Part shown: positions 13,801-32,050 of the stretch, piece after piece | Position numbering within the stretch: the first letter of the stretch is position 1 | How the letters are laid out: every line of letters begins with the position of its first letter | Assembly (NCBI GenBank): GCA_947568835.1 | Contig: OX387606.1 | Coordinates: 5,890,001 to 5,954,000 of the forward strand | Length of the DNA: 64,000 bases | DNA from: Protonemura montana | Taxonomy: Eukaryota; Arthropoda; Insecta; Plecoptera; Nemouridae | Direction: 5' to 3' | Program-made: the position numbers and the translations under genes | Notes under the pieces: model-generated | Databases searched by the model: none | What the model was told of the DNA's origin: nothing | What the model saw: the letters and a program-made list of their open reading frames with translations, nothing else

Positions 13801-16800
13801 GTTCCAACACGTCAAGCAGACATCGCACTTGATCAACTTCGATGTCATAACGCACCAGCGAGCAGGGAAACAATCGAATTCGACTCTCCGCCCCACATGT
13901 TGAAGAGCGATAACTCGATCTGACTACCGCATGCTTGGAAGTGGTAACCAACAAGATCCTGGTGTCTCCTGGAGCTCCTCCGAGTCTTCTGTTGAGATCC
14001 TGAGACCAAGTTGTCAATCGGGTTGTCGAGACTGATCGGTGACCAGAGCACCAGCCACAATGCGACCAGCACCAATGAAGACGTCCCAACCAGACGCATG
14101 CGCTGGGTGGCCAGGTTGATATGCAACCTTGTCAGCCAATCAGAGGCCAGAGACCCACCAGGCAGTAGAGGGGAGAACGTCCTTTCACATTCCACCCTCA
14201 GATCTATATAGCGTTGACCAACCTGCTGCTATTCACAGTCCAGGAGATGTACATGCCAATGAAAGCGGCATGTCGGCAAATGCAAAGGTCCTTTCAAGGA
14301 CCCGCAGAGCAAAACTGAACAAACACCACACATATCTAGGTTTATTTAGGAATGGAGGAAATGTATGAAGATTCGAATACCCAATTAGTTGCCAACTACT
14401 TTGCAAGGATTGAATCGCAGAGGCAAGTGTGAGCTTAGATATACGCAGGAGGTCACATAGTCGGTGGTGGAATGTTCAAATTTTGATGCAAATAATATCC
14501 CTAGATTTAAATCACCGATCAGTCATAATAAACAACCCAAATTCAGCCACCGGATTTCCAGTCGCCACAGCCGGTTGCCGGTCTACTGAGTACTAAGGTA
14601 CCGAACGGTTTGGCGTTGGAAACACCGGTTCTCGAGATATCACTGAAGTTAAGCAACACTGCGCTGAGTCAGGTATTGGATGGGTGAATATCATACACAT
14701 GGGCAGTTCTGTTCGGGAGAAAGGTTAGAGGGATGAAAGTCAGTACAGCAGCTTCATTCGTCTTGCTTGCCGACCTCTCGCCGGCATGGATTCGTGGAGG
14801 AATCCTGCTGTTCGAGTTGTACCATCCTTCGGAAGAGACGTTAAGCTAGTGGTCCTCTTGGTGCTCTTCGACAGGCCGGGACACATGCCAGCACTGGGTT
14901 TCTCCTCCTCCCTTCTAGGCTAGGTTAGGTTCATCATCATCCTCTCATTCACCGACGTCATTAGACCAGTGCCGCAGGGCCAGATGTCCAAACAGTGTGT
15001 CAATAAACACCACAAATCAATCAATCGGTACTAAGGTGTTGCATTTTAAAGTGAAGCTTGTGAAGAAATTATTTAACTAGGGTGGAGCCAATGGGAATCT
15101 GACGACACCAAACACTTGATCTTGAATCGATTTTTAATTGGCAAATTGATTGGCTGGCCCCTTGACAAAAGCGTGCAAAGAATGGCAAAGATTGCTTACC
15201 CTGAGCTTGACGCCATCGTCGGCGTTCTCGTCCTCGATGATGGCCCTCATTTCAAGGCCGTGCTTGAAGGCGCATGTCACGTGGTACGCAGTCTTGCACG
15301 TCTTTACCGAGCACTGGATGCACGCACCGACACGTTCACGGCACAGCACGCAGATCAGCGCCCACCGGCTCTGCGGGATGCTGGAGATCTTCGTGATCGG
15401 CTCCATGCGCTCCACACAGCCGATGCTCACCTGCAAAAGGATAAATTATTAAGGAATGACGCAGGAACACAGGTACAAACATTTGATAGCATGAGGGATA
15501 AGTTTTTTCTTAAATTTGGAGGCTTCTAATGAAGTTAACATGCCTACCTCCAGGAACTATGCCATACCGTATTTTCAGGATAAGAAATCAGGCCGAAATA
15601 CAGCCTTGTAACAACATTTACCCATAAAGCCAAGAAAGCTGTGCATTGGACACTTTTTTTTTGCAGTTCCAGTCCTGAAGATACCATAGGCCTCCAAAAT
15701 CTAGTTATATTATGTTAGGATGAACAAGTCAAGCACGGTAAAATAAAAATCCTTCCCTAATTTATGTACAAAGAATAAAAGCAATTAAGGTGGAAGTAAA
15801 CCCAAATTCATTATCTCATGCTAAGTTGATGTAAAAACATCAAATAAAGGGTTTGGCTTGCAAGGTATATAGTGCTCAAATATAGCCATTTAAGATTGGA
15901 AATACCAAACGATCTAATTGAAATCATGGAGGTGGGTAAACCCTTATCTAGATTGAAGGACACCTTTCGATTACCAAGAAAATACGGTAGAAGGTCATGC
16001 AAAAATGAACCTAAGGTTAGAATAGTAAATTAATTGGGCGATTTATGACGTAAATGTATAAAAATAAAACTAAGTGTTTGCATCCCTATCTACCCCTTTC
16101 TTTCCTTTCAAAGTGATGCAATTATAATAAGCATAACATAGTAACTACCTCACAATTAACCCGAACAGGACGTGATAATGTAAGCAAAACCCCGTTCTAT
16201 TTTTGTTGGAAAGTTGAACACGATCAAGTCACGAGGCTTACCTCAGGTATCCAAAGCGCACAGGACACGTGGGCCCACTTCTGCCCTGATCGCGTGCACT
16301 TCATCGCGCCGCCTTTGTTTGGACAGAGCACGCACTCGGGCCGCTGGCCTAGCGCGCACGTCCGACACAGCCACGAGCCCGACGGTATCGTCGTGATGCC
16401 ATAGCACGCTTGGTGCACGCATATATTGCAGCAGTCGCAGAAGACCATCTCGTTGCCCTCCTCAGAATCCGGCTGCACAAAGGACAGATAGTTTAGATTG
16501 CAGTTGGCCAGCACATTGCGCCGGTGGGCTGAAAGTCTCTGAAAGACGATTGCACCGTTTTTAAAAAGGGTAGGTCTTGTAAAGATATCAAATAAGTTGC
16601 CGCGCATTTTCTTTAATTGAAGCCTAATGTCAAGCATAGGAAGTTACAAGTTATTGGAATGGCAAAATGGCCAAGTTGTTACGTGACATTGAAAAGCTCA
16701 AGAAACTACTTTGGAATTTTGATGCATGAATTACAAAAAAGATTGTAGTTTATTACAACACCTCACGTGAGATTCCTTACGGGCATGCCGTTACTAATTA

Positions 16801-19378
16801 AACAGACACTGACATTCGGACATTGAATTTGCCAAAAATGTGCCAATTTAGCTTCAACTTAATGGATTGATTTATTTAGGTTTTATCTTTTAAGTTTACT
16901 TTACTCATCTAGCTTAAAATAAGGCATTTTTTATTATTTGAAGGAATTTAGTGAAAACGATCGCATGCTGCAAAAACTGATTTCTTTACCATCCAGTCTC
17001 AGTTCTCCAGCTATGAACTAGATTCATCAATATTAATCACATATCACAATAGGTAGATTCCCCAACATATGGATGCAATGCCTAGTAAGTAGTAATGGCA
17101 GGTATAGGTTTATAACACACTTTTAAATAGGTACACACTGCACCAAACACGCTGATTTTGAAGTATGCAATTTGTTTAGTATGGCATTTGAACCTACGAA
17201 ATGATATACCTCTCTGGGCTGTGCTGTTATCACTATCAGACATTGCTTCATAAATTAAGCACATACAAAAGATCTGAAGTTTGTAAATAAAGTTGATGTT
17301 GATTAATGATTGTCATTACTCATTACAATTTAATAAATCAGATGCTGACAACTTCTTAAATGAGGAGAAGATTGGGTCTATTTGAAGTGTGTACCTGTTT
17401 ACTTCGTCATTAATTAAACCGCTTTCCTTCATTAGTTTGATTCTTTTCCGGTTAGTTGGCATACAATTTCGTTCTGGCGATTCCCAGAATTGAAAAATGC
17501 AGTGAATTATGAACTGCTTGATATAGATGAGATGTGAACTAGATCTAACCAATTTAACCCTAACACAATGTGTGGCATCCTCTCATACTGCTTTTTATTT
17601 ACCAAAACATCAACATGTACACAACAAAACAACTGGAACTGCCAATCTCTGGTTTGGTTAGTTAGGTATCTTCCATGTTTCTACCCAAAAATAAATAGGA
17701 GCCAACTACCAGGTTAAGTCGTCTCCAGCTTGCTAATTGTGATATCTCGCCTGTCATTTCCTTACAAAAGCTTAACCCCAATCATATCTCGTTCTTTTAT
17801 CAGTAAGTCTTAATTTTTCCTTAGCGTTTACTTCATACCTCCTTCCATATGCCTTTTATCTCATACCTACACAGCAAACTCCAGCCAGTTAACTGATCTC
17901 CTTTTTATTCTATTCCTCCCATATTAAAGCTACACATATCTTCTCATCCGGCACCAACTCACCGATCGACAGACGTCGCAGATGACATTCTCATCATATT
18001 CGATCCCGAGCCCCTCCTCTGCCTTGACGATCGTTTGCACTTTCTCCCAGCAGCGCACTTCGAGCTCCTCGATGACCCGTTCGAGTTGGTCGTCGGTGAC
18101 TACGGGCAGGCCCATGCAGGCACGCTCGCCGTTGAGGATGTTGAGCCACGCGGCGTCACAGTCGTCTAGGTCGTATGCACACGCCTTCTCTGCCTTTGCC
18201 GGCGTACTCGAAAGGAAGTGGGACTCGCTTGCAAAGTTCTCGTCTTTCGTGATGCGGATGTACTTGGACTTCGGGCTGTAACAAGCGGTCAACATTACTT
18301 ATTGGTGTTTTTGTCTGTTGATGTTAAGACTATGTTTGTGTGGTCAGCTACAGGGGTGGTAAAAACTGCCATTGGTTCTGAACCAAAAGTCCAACGAATT
18401 TTGAGATTAGTAGAGAAGTACAGAGCAATGGACCATTTATAAACAAGATTAAGATCTTGCCACTATTCTGTTCACTGTTAATGAGAGTTTAGGTATCTCT
18501 GGCCCCTAACCCATCTTGGTGACCATCTTAATAAACGACCTCTACACCTGTACAGCTGTTGCCGAGTATGGAAAGCCTGTAGTGCAGCCAATAATACTCA
18601 TGTCTCCAGTTTCAGCTAAATTGGAACTGATCATTTGAACCACTAATTAACTGTATTGAATATACACTGTCATTAAATGATATCAAATATTTCCCCAGAA
18701 ATTAGCTTTTGCAAAATGCTACGTGTTAATATCACTATAATTGAAATATGTACTAATTGCAGTGAGTTTATCATATTTGACAACCTATTATCTAGACACT
18801 TACAGTTTGAACTCGCGCGCCTTCTCAGTGGCCGCAAAGTGGTTGACAGTAACCGTTGGCTCAGGAAGCGAGTCCGGGTTAACAGGCACCTGCACCCCCC
18901 GCTCCCATTCCTGTTTCCACTGGTCGGTGATGACCCAATACTCGTCGGTAGAGAGCGGTTCGGAGTCTGGCAGCTTCATGGCACTGATCAAATCCTTGCG
19001 GAATAACTGCAACACCAATACCAACGTAGCACATTATTTTTGTGTTGTTTGTCGTTATCCTCTACCGTCGGAAGGGAGTTTGAACGGCAGTGAACGCTAA
19101 CCTCTGCCGGCGCTTCCGTCGTCGTCCGATTGTAGATGCTCGGAATGGCGCGGGGAGTCCACGAGCCCGAAGCATCGACTGCAATCGGCAGCACTTCTTC
19201 CTCGGCGGTCGAAGGCCTGCATTTTCTCCGTTTTGTGGCGACTGGACAATGATGATTTTGTGTTAGCATCATGACAGAAGTCTACAAAGGGCTTTCTAGT
19301 CAGATTAAAGGATCATGGAAAATACGTACTTGGCCCATCTTCAGTTCTGTTTGGTTGTCTCTTTCCTCTCTGTGACAT
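4865..19378 (-). CDS. rno: PHD finger protein rhinoceros (JADE family), 9 coding exons, 2640 aa
   Basis: Coding exons in transcript order: 19378-19330, 19241-19102, 19006-18804, 18275-17963, 16472-16242, 15430-15200, 13410-13280, 12668-12548, 11368-4865. All junctions are GT-AG and the phases join without a break. The ATG at 19378 gives MSQRGKR, like insect Rno. An Enhancer-of-polycomb-like segment follows (from about residue 64; [26 protein letters not shown]), then a C4HC3 PHD finger (Cys230 to Cys274, [23 protein letters not shown]) and an extended PHD zinc knuckle plus second finger (about 282-396). The giant last exon encodes a low-complexity tail with lysine/serine/proline runs, two [10 protein letters not shown] motifs typical of Rno, and a 10-residue repeat block. 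JADE proteins are scaffolds of the HBO1 acetyltransferase complex; Drosophila Rno is a nuclear protein limiting EGFR signalling. Calling it Rno rather than vertebrate-type JADE rests on the N-terminus, tail length and tail motifs. Confidence 0.96.
6834..7064 (-). repeat. In-frame 30-bp repeat in rhinoceros exon 9 (10-residue units)
   Basis: Inside the last rhinoceros exon about eight consecutive 10-residue units can be aligned, with consensus NQxSPMxxxx (for example [40 protein letters not shown]). On the DNA the 30-bp period is visible as repeats of catcggtgacatctgattg 90 bases apart. The Asn-Gln and Ser/Tyr-Pro-Met positions are kept while others vary, so the repeat is old enough to have diverged but stays in frame. 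Confidence 0.85.
11886..11920. repeat. Two copies of a palindromic CGGTAATATTAC(CG) motif in a rhinoceros intron
   Basis: The nonamer taatattac occurs at 11886-11894 and again at 11910-11918. The second lies in the 14-bp palindrome cggtaatattaccg. The surroundings are AT-rich intron between exons 8 and 9. No open frame of interest lies beside it. Confidence 0.7.
12909..12932. repeat. Poly-A run in a rhinoceros intron
   Basis: About 24 consecutive A residues lie in the intron between coding exons 7 and 8. It could be the tail of an old retroposed copy, but no element body is recognisable beside it. Confidence 0.9.
13540..14330. mobile_element. GC-richer segment in a rhinoceros intron, probably a degraded mobile element
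   Basis: This part of the intron between exons 6 and 7 is clearly richer in G and C than the AT-rich intron around it. It has overlapping open frames of 70-120 codons on both strands that are broken relative to each other. The composition looks like decayed coding sequence, as of a transposon, but I recognise no reverse transcriptase, transposase or integrase motif. Identity is unknown. Confidence 0.35.
14601..15025 (+). mobile_element. 5S-rRNA-derived SINE, copy 1
   Basis: The head resembles 5S rRNA with its internal RNA polymerase III promoter: acaccggttctcg, then the A-box-like gaagttaagcaac at about 14645 and the C-box-like ttggatgggtga at about 14678. A body follows (gagacgttaagc...gtggtcc) and a 3' tail with atcatcatcctc, caccgacgtcattagaccag and a terminal (aatc)n run at about 15015-15025. 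A second copy with the same head, body and tail lies at 54801-55214. 5S-headed SINEs form the known SINE3 class. This copy sits antisense to rhinoceros within an intron. Confidence 0.85.
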
Positions 19379-20399
19379 TCTGGTTAGATATTCTGGACAC
19401 GTAAACAGGCCTAAGTTTCATACAACCTGAAACAGACGACAGGTCAATTAGAATCCCTTGATGCCACGGAAGTAGCAAGCTAACTGGGTGAGCAATATTA
19501 TATTGAATGCTTACTAGTTCTACATATCTGTAGTAGTTAAAGGAGGTGCATGGATGATGTTGAATTATCTGCAACAAAAATGTAGAGGAATAAGTGGATA
19601 GTATGCACAGAAACACTTGTTTTAGTACCTCCAAACACACAATACATTACCCATTAGGCCTAGGCTAGAGAGCAGTGTCAAAATGCTTACTAGAGTAGCC
19701 TAACTAACAATTCCTCGATTTAAAAATATATACAGTAACATGCTATGATACATTGTATCCATAACCACTAATATTTGCAGCTTAACCACTAATCAAATCG
19801 CGTTTATTTAAGAAAATTAAGAGAACATTGCCATCCTTCAAAGGTGACTCCCTCACTCAGATGGGATGTAAACATTGGATTTTCACTTCATTTTCGAGCC
19901 ACAATGCAAAAATTATCTGTTGATATACTACTAACGTGTGTTGGTAAAGGTGTACACAGCATCATTGTGTGTGAATTTTCATTCTAAAACCGTAATTTCC
20001 TCTAAAATATGAGGTAGCCAATTGTACCCACGGCTCCATTAGGCCCAAAAATCCCAACAATATTGACAACACAGATGGCAGCACCAGAGACTGCAATTCG
20101 TTAATCTTTCGTCGCACCAAAAAATTAGTTAAATACGAGTAACCCGTCGCATTTCGGCTGAGCTAATAAAAATCCGCGCTGTTAAACTTAAAATTGAAGC
20201 AAATGCTGACCAGTACCGACCCAAAAATGCAACGGTTTATCTCCAAAACGCAACAATGTGAGGTGGAATCCATGTCTCTGACATCAGCCTAACCAACATG
20301 TCCTGATTAGAAATTCTGATGGCTGGATTGGGCTCAATACTCACCGCAAAGAGCACCTCCAATCACTAAAATTTTCTAGAAGTGGTGTAGATGATAAAC

Positions 20400-20991
20400 A
20401 CCTACTCCAACGAGATTCATATCGCACAAATTTATTAAAACTATTATATAAAACTGGAGACCATCGTTTGGCGCCATCATGCCTGAAAAAATAACTGTAG
20501 AAGTTGAGGTCACGTGACGAAGATGACGAGATCTCGGGAAACGCGGTAATTTTGCGGGATTGTCGGCAGTTTAGCCAGCTACAAAGAAATTTCTCCAGAT
20601 CTAGGGAATTTTAATTTCTGACAAGGAAAATCGAGAAGAGTTCTTTATACTCACGCTTTTAAAACATGGGCTTTGTTTGAAGTGATTTTTTGTTAAAATT
20701 ATTTTTATATGGTTTAGTAATACTCTTTACTTATTTGCTTGCCAAGTGATTTGTGTGAAATTAGTGATATTTTATCCATCCTCCAAGGAAAATAACATTC
20801 AACATGTTGGTAATCCTGTGAAACCCAATGTCAGAACCGTCAGAACGCTTGAGGGAACTTGGAAGAGGCGTGCGTAGGTCTGTCGCCTTGTCTTGTTCTT
20901 TTTTTGTTTGTAGACGTACGAAACGCGTAAGAAAATAAGAAGAATTAGGATTGATCGAACATTAATTTAAGAAATAATTTCGCAGAGCAAG
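20400..20991. promoter_or_regulatory. Shared head-to-head promoter region of rhinoceros (minus) and NXT1 (plus)
   Basis: The two start codons (19378 on minus, 20992 on plus) face away from each other about 1.6 kb apart. Within the gap lies a perfect 10-bp palindrome GTCACGTGAC (20509-20518), the E-box type bound by USF/MITF/TFE-family factors, near gcgccatc and CpG-bearing sequence (about 20470-20560). No TATA box was recognised. Transcription starts were not located. That the promoter is shared is inference from layout. Confidence 0.5.
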
Positions 20992-23277
20992 ATGACAGTA
21001 CCATCTGAGCAGGTAAAGTAAGCTTTCAAGAATTAAACGCTACTTCGGGTAATTCGGTGTATAGGTTAGTTTACTGGATGTCATGCTGGATTTTTTTAGC
21101 TTTCTGCAAATCTTTGCAATCTTTCATTCAGCCGATCTCCTGTTCTGTTGGCCAGAAAATGTTTGTCTATTTACAGACTAAACCTTTTCATAATTGACTG
21201 GTGTATCATTTATGACAACAACTTTTTTGACATCTTTATGATACCATTGACTCTACACTTGCACCAAGTGGAAAACAAACTAGTGGCGAGGGGTCCAGAG
21301 GTTATGTCCCAAGAAAGGGGCGGTCCATGGGCGAAAAACATGGGCCCCTCCAGCAGGGAAAACTTAAGCGTGTGCTAAACTCACCCTGGGCACACTCCCA
21401 AGACAAGAGTTACGCTCATAATTGTACTAAAAATTGTCAAAATATGCTAAAGAAAGGAGAAAAAAAAGTATGGAACCATAATCTTCAGACAAGCTTTCTT
21501 TCTTTTTGTAAGGTCTGCAGAGTCTTAAAGTTAAGTGCAAAACTTATGAGAACTTTCGACTCAAAATCCTAGAAACATTTTTATTGGTTAGGTAGTTGAA
21601 AAAACATTACATACCTTTCTAAAATAGCAGGGACAAAGTATTGATTAAGAACACAAGTTGGTATTTTGAATATTTCATTTCAACCAAAGCGACCGTTTGG
21701 TCGCTAGGGCCCGAACAACACATCTCATGAAAGATTTTTCTTTTCATCCAGTCTTTCATCAAGACTTCTTTCCATGTTTACATTTTTTAAAGGATTTACA
21801 GGGGAAAGTTGAACAAGCCTGCAGGACTGCTGAAGAGTTTACCAAAATATATTACGAGAGTATGGATAAGAAACGACACGTAAGAAAACAATACATTTGC
21901 AGCTTTATTAATTTGTAGTTACATTTTTTTGATCGTATTTGTCAATGTTTTGGATCTTCATTTCAGTTGCTGTCTCGATATTACCTCGACAATGGTATAC
22001 TGCTCTGGAATGGAAATGCATCAGTAGGCAAAGATTTAATCCAGAAATTCATCTTGGCTCTGCCTAGCTCCGACCACACTCTGTGCAGTCTTGATGCACA
22101 ACCAATACCAGGTACATAGCTGGAAATCAACTAAAATTGTTTTTGAAGAAAAAATAAATAAAATCATACCTTTTTTAAAAAGGGAAAATATTCTTGTAGC
22201 TTTTGCTACCAAGTTCTTTACTGTGTGAATAAGTTTGCATTTTGAAATTAAGTCTTGATCAAATAGTTGGAAACATCGGAGGTTTAGTGTACTAACGGGT
22301 GTTCTTTCTTGACATTTCTTTACTCCCTGTCTTGTTGAGTCTGCACGTGGATATCTGGACATTTAAGGAAATCTGCAGAAAAAAACACTAAATTAGTAAA
22401 TAAACTATTAATGTTTTCATACTTGCGTCTACTTCATCTAACCTTATCGCTAACTTTTTTCAAGTAAAGCAATTGTTTGCTAGATTGTATAGTTATCTGA
22501 TGGCTTCACAATTCACACAGAGTAAAGCTGTTTACTTAATACTTAGGTTTAGTAATTTACTGTACCTATACTTTAGGGGGACAAAACTAAATGCAAACAA
22601 ATGAACGAAGCTCATTTACATAATATAATACTTAGGTACCATTTTACAGAGAAATTGTGTGTTTTCTGAATGTTAGAACATATCAAATCCAGATAGGGTC
22701 CCATATTTGCAAAACTGGTGAGATATTTTGGTGGGGGGTAAAGATAAAAAATGTTGGTGCATGATTTTCGTTGCTCTGCCACTCAAATTATCTCTCACCG
22801 CCATAGGATAGGCGCCGCAGATTGCGAGTATCTTTCATATCTTGACTGAGAAAGTCAATTGATCATGAGAAGAATATATATCAAGCCAAAAATGAAAATG
22901 ATAATATAATTCATAAATCATTACTCTCTTCCCTTCTGTCCATTTTCTTCACCCGCCAGGAAAAGCCACCCTTGAAAATGATATCTCAAAAGCCGTGGAT
23001 ATGTCTAAAGAGTATATCTTTTGCGGAAGCATACGAGCAGACAAACGGGGACATTAGGCTTAAGAGATTACTGAACATAATCGCTTGCCTTGCAGAATCA
23101 GTCATTCCCGGACAAACTACGGTGTTGGTGCATGCCGCCGGCTCCGTTCGACTGCAGGGCAAAGCGCCTGCACCATTCCAGCAGAGCTTCATGATAACAG
23201 CGCAGGGTGACAAGTGGAAGATTGTCAGCGACACATTCAGACATCAAGTTCCTGTCGACTTGAAGAATATTTCGTGA
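20992..23277 (+). CDS. Nxt1: NTF2-related export protein NXT1/NXT2 (p15), 4 coding exons, 141 aa
   Basis: Coding exons: 20992-21012, 21802-21879, 21967-22111, 23096-23277, all GT-AG with matching phases. The first exon gives only MTVPSEQ. The protein has the NTF2-like fold signature of the family: [20 protein letters not shown], then [45 protein letters not shown] and a closing [20 protein letters not shown]. Length is that of human NXT1 (140 aa) and NXT2. The family forms a heterodimer with NXF1/TAP and supports export of mRNA through nuclear pores. The third intron (22112-23095) is the longest. Open sequence running upstream of the last exon (from 22972) is intron, since the acceptor at 23094-23095 restores the conserved frame. 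The gene is convergent with BTBD10. Confidence 0.96.
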
Positions 23278-23297
23278 AAAGAAAACCCATCTTAGTT

Positions 23298-23303
23298 AAT
23301 AAA
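23298..23303 (+). terminator. Polyadenylation signal of NXT1
   Basis: An AATAAA lies 21 bases after the NXT1 stop codon, which would give a very short 3' UTR. Confidence 0.6.
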
Positions 23304-23504
23304 TATTTAAAACTCATTTTTTAAAAGCATATAAATCATAATTCGAATTGAACTAAATGTTGATCATAGAGATTGACAGTCAAAAGTTGTGTATAATATT
23401 GTGTGTTACCTATACGTCAAATACATATATGTATGCAAAAGTTGCAAGACTGCAAGAACAAATGTTCTCATTTTGATCAATACATGGTGAATGAATCATT
23501 CATA

Positions 23505-23701
23505 TTTTTAGAAAAACTATTTGAACTGGGTTTTGAATGCTAAGTAAAGGGCTACTAAATTTCCCGACGTTTCGCAACATATACTAGTTACTTCTTCAGA
23601 GGTTTGAGCAGTCCTTTAGTAAATTCTTAGTTACTTCTTTAGGAAATTTAGTAGCCCTTTACTTAGCATTCAAAACCCAGTTCAAATAGTTTTTCTAAAA
23701 A
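23505..23701. repeat. Perfect 60-bp inverted repeat with 77-bp spacer
   Basis: Bases 23505-23564 are the exact reverse complement of 23642-23701. The spacer contains tagttacttcttcag and a near copy tagttacttctttag, and on the minus strand ctgaagaagtaac followed by gttgcgaaacgtc. Perfect identity of the arms suggests recent origin or conversion between arms. No coding sequence overlaps it. Confidence 0.95.
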
Positions 23702-23946
23702 CTTGTGCTAAGGATAAATTAAATAGACATGAGTCTAAAAACCATCATATTGAATCATTCATATGTTCAAGTATTGGAGTAATCATCCATTAATTAGCTT
23801 ATCGCCTATTTGAATATTTTCACATCCGTAGTGTATCTAAATTTTGCTACGCTACCATTAATATATTATTTAATAGCATTTTTTTTTATTTAAGTATTAT
23901 GTGGTGATTACGTTTATTCCAATATATATTCCTAGTTAGGGTCAAA

Positions 23947-24678
23947 GTTGGGGAAGATCGTTTTGAAATCGATCTTTTGAAAAGATCAAGATCGTCGTCA
24001 AAAAACAATCTTTTAGAAAGATCGAAGTTTGTGATCGTTTTTTTTTTTTAAGTTCAAATTCATATTTGTTTCAATAAAAGATCAAGTTAATTTAAAAGAT
24101 CGTTTACGAAAAAAAATCATGTGATCTCTCCAAAAAAATTATTTTTTATTACCTATACTATAGGTACTGGGAAATGCAATAATAATACTGAAATAATAGG
24201 AACACAATGCGACGAGAAGAAAATTAAGAGCCTGCAAACACTTAATAAGAACAAAAATGCCTTGCATTTTGTCTACAACGGACAGTGGTCCATGGAACAT
24301 GGCTGAAAGGGTGTCTCGAATCTCGATGACCCAATTTGAGGAAAGCCGTGGTCACGGACAAGCACGGCGGACATACTAGACAGCATTTCCACGCATCAAT
24401 AAAACTAATAAAAGTAAAACTAATCACCGTTTGGAATCATTGAAACGCTTTCAAGTCTGAAAGAAAACTGATAGCTATGGAAAATATTTCCATTTGCCAC
24501 ATTCAAATTTCAATTGTCAAGTGTTGTACAACAACAAACACCAAAAAAAGAACGACTGTGCAAACAATCTTTTCAAAAAGATCGTGGAAAATCCGATTGC
24601 AATCGAAGAAAAAGATCTTGAAATACATAAAAGACTGCGATCAGTTCGAAGATCACTAAAAAAAGATCCTTCCCCAAC
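23947..24678. mobile_element. GATC-rich foldback/MITE-like element
   Basis: The ends are inverted copies: gttggggaagatc at 23947 and, reading inward on the minus strand, gttggggaaggatc from 24678. Both subterminal zones are filled with repeats of gatctttt and its complement (about 23955-24110 and 24570-24670), while the centre is plain AT-rich DNA. Terminal inverted repeats, simple subterminal repeats and no transposase fit a non-autonomous foldback or MITE element of about 730 bp. The superfamily is not identified. Confidence 0.6.
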
Positions 24679-26250
24679 CATGGTTAGGATTTGGTATTTG
24701 AGATTTACTGGTCAAAAATTTCCAGTACAGAATAAAATGTATGGTACATTTTTGAAATGGTTGAAGAGAGGTATGATGACGTTGCAAACAAAAGCCGAAA
24801 CATAGCACCTCCATTATTTAGTTAGTTTACCTTGATAGATTGTGTTTTCTTCTTTTACTTTGTTGTCCTTATGCTCTGCTTATTATGAGTTAAGAAAATT
24901 CACATTCCAAAGGTTTCAATTTGGGCAAGATTGAAGACAATTTAGTAAGATTGAGGACAAGAATTTTTGAAGTAATATCTTTTTGGTTGCCAGGTCTCTA
25001 AATAATTGATGAATGAATGAAAAATATGGACTGTGTACTAATTGGTTAGTTTGGGATAAGAGAAAGGAATGTCGTATTAATTTAAAAAATTATATTTACC
25101 CCCAAGACAATGCAGATAAAAAATATTAGTATGGTTTTAGTTGTAGGCACAGTTGTAGTCAAATTTGACTAGCATTGGATGGGATTTGCAGTGGAGCAGA
25201 TTTTCTTTCCTTGTTCAACTTGCCATTTGGTTTCTGAACAGAGGGATTATGGGACACATCGATAATCTGCAATGACTGGCATAGCTTTTCTTTTAAATTT
25301 TTACTCAAGTTCTGATGTTGAGTATTATATGCACATTGGACGGTTTTGATCTACTCACTGAATTTACTCGAATTTATTTGAGGTCTTCGCGAGGCAAGAT
25401 TACATACCAGCTGTTTGTTATTGTTGGTTACTGATAATGGCTTTTATAAAATCAAATAAAACACTTTCATCCAGTAACAGAATTTAATCCACTCAAGAAA
25501 TTAATTTACATAGATATTTTACACAAGTAGGTATTATTATTACAAACCCTGAAAGTGAAACCCACAATTCCGTCAACACAAAACGGCTGGAAGACGCAGC
25601 ATCACAGAAATGAGATAAAAGCAGCGATGGGGAGAGAAGCAATCTTAATTGTCAGATTCAATCAATCAGATCCCAAGTCTTAAGCCCATTACCTTCATTA
25701 ATGCCAGCCCACTCTGTTCCACGTTGGCCAAGCATTGGTTTAATGAAATAGGATTAAGAATGTACACCAAAAACTTGTCAAAAACATCTTGTGATTACAT
25801 AGAAATTCAACTTGCATACTTAAAACAGCTGAGTATGCTTAATTTTATACACGGATCACCAACTTTACAAATACATTTAGTAATAAAAATACAATATCAA
25901 AATCTACTAGTTCTGCCACACTATAAATACAGTCAATTGCAAAGGTTCGGTTAGTTACTCTCTCCGCCAAAAATAAAAAATAACGTTTCGAAGACAAATG
26001 CCCGCTAACAGCACAGCATGACAAAGTTGAGAATGCTAGAGCCGAGGGATCACTTTTCGGTACGTCACAGATCGAAACGCCGAACCCACCTAAATCCCCA
26101 GAAACCTTCGCGATGCGTTGCCGCAAATGCGACGCAACAAATAATTACAATAAAGATCTTTTTTACTAAGCGAATCCGCTTTACACAAATTTTTTTGCAA
26201 ACTACAAGTGATGGCACATAGGATATCGGATGAGAGCTGCGCATGTATAG
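24679..26250. other. Intergenic, convergent NXT1/BTBD10 3' flanks
   Basis: AT-rich DNA with no recognised gene or repeat. The right part should include the 3' UTR of minus-strand BTBD10. No clear minus-strand AATAAA was seen near 26250. Confidence 0.6.

Positions 26251-32050
<5,800 letters not shown>

Noticed and set aside
22972..23095. Upstream extension of the NXT1 last exon frame
   Set aside because: The acceptor at 23094-23095 restores the conserved NTF2-like sequence and the phase with exon 3; the extension resembles nothing.
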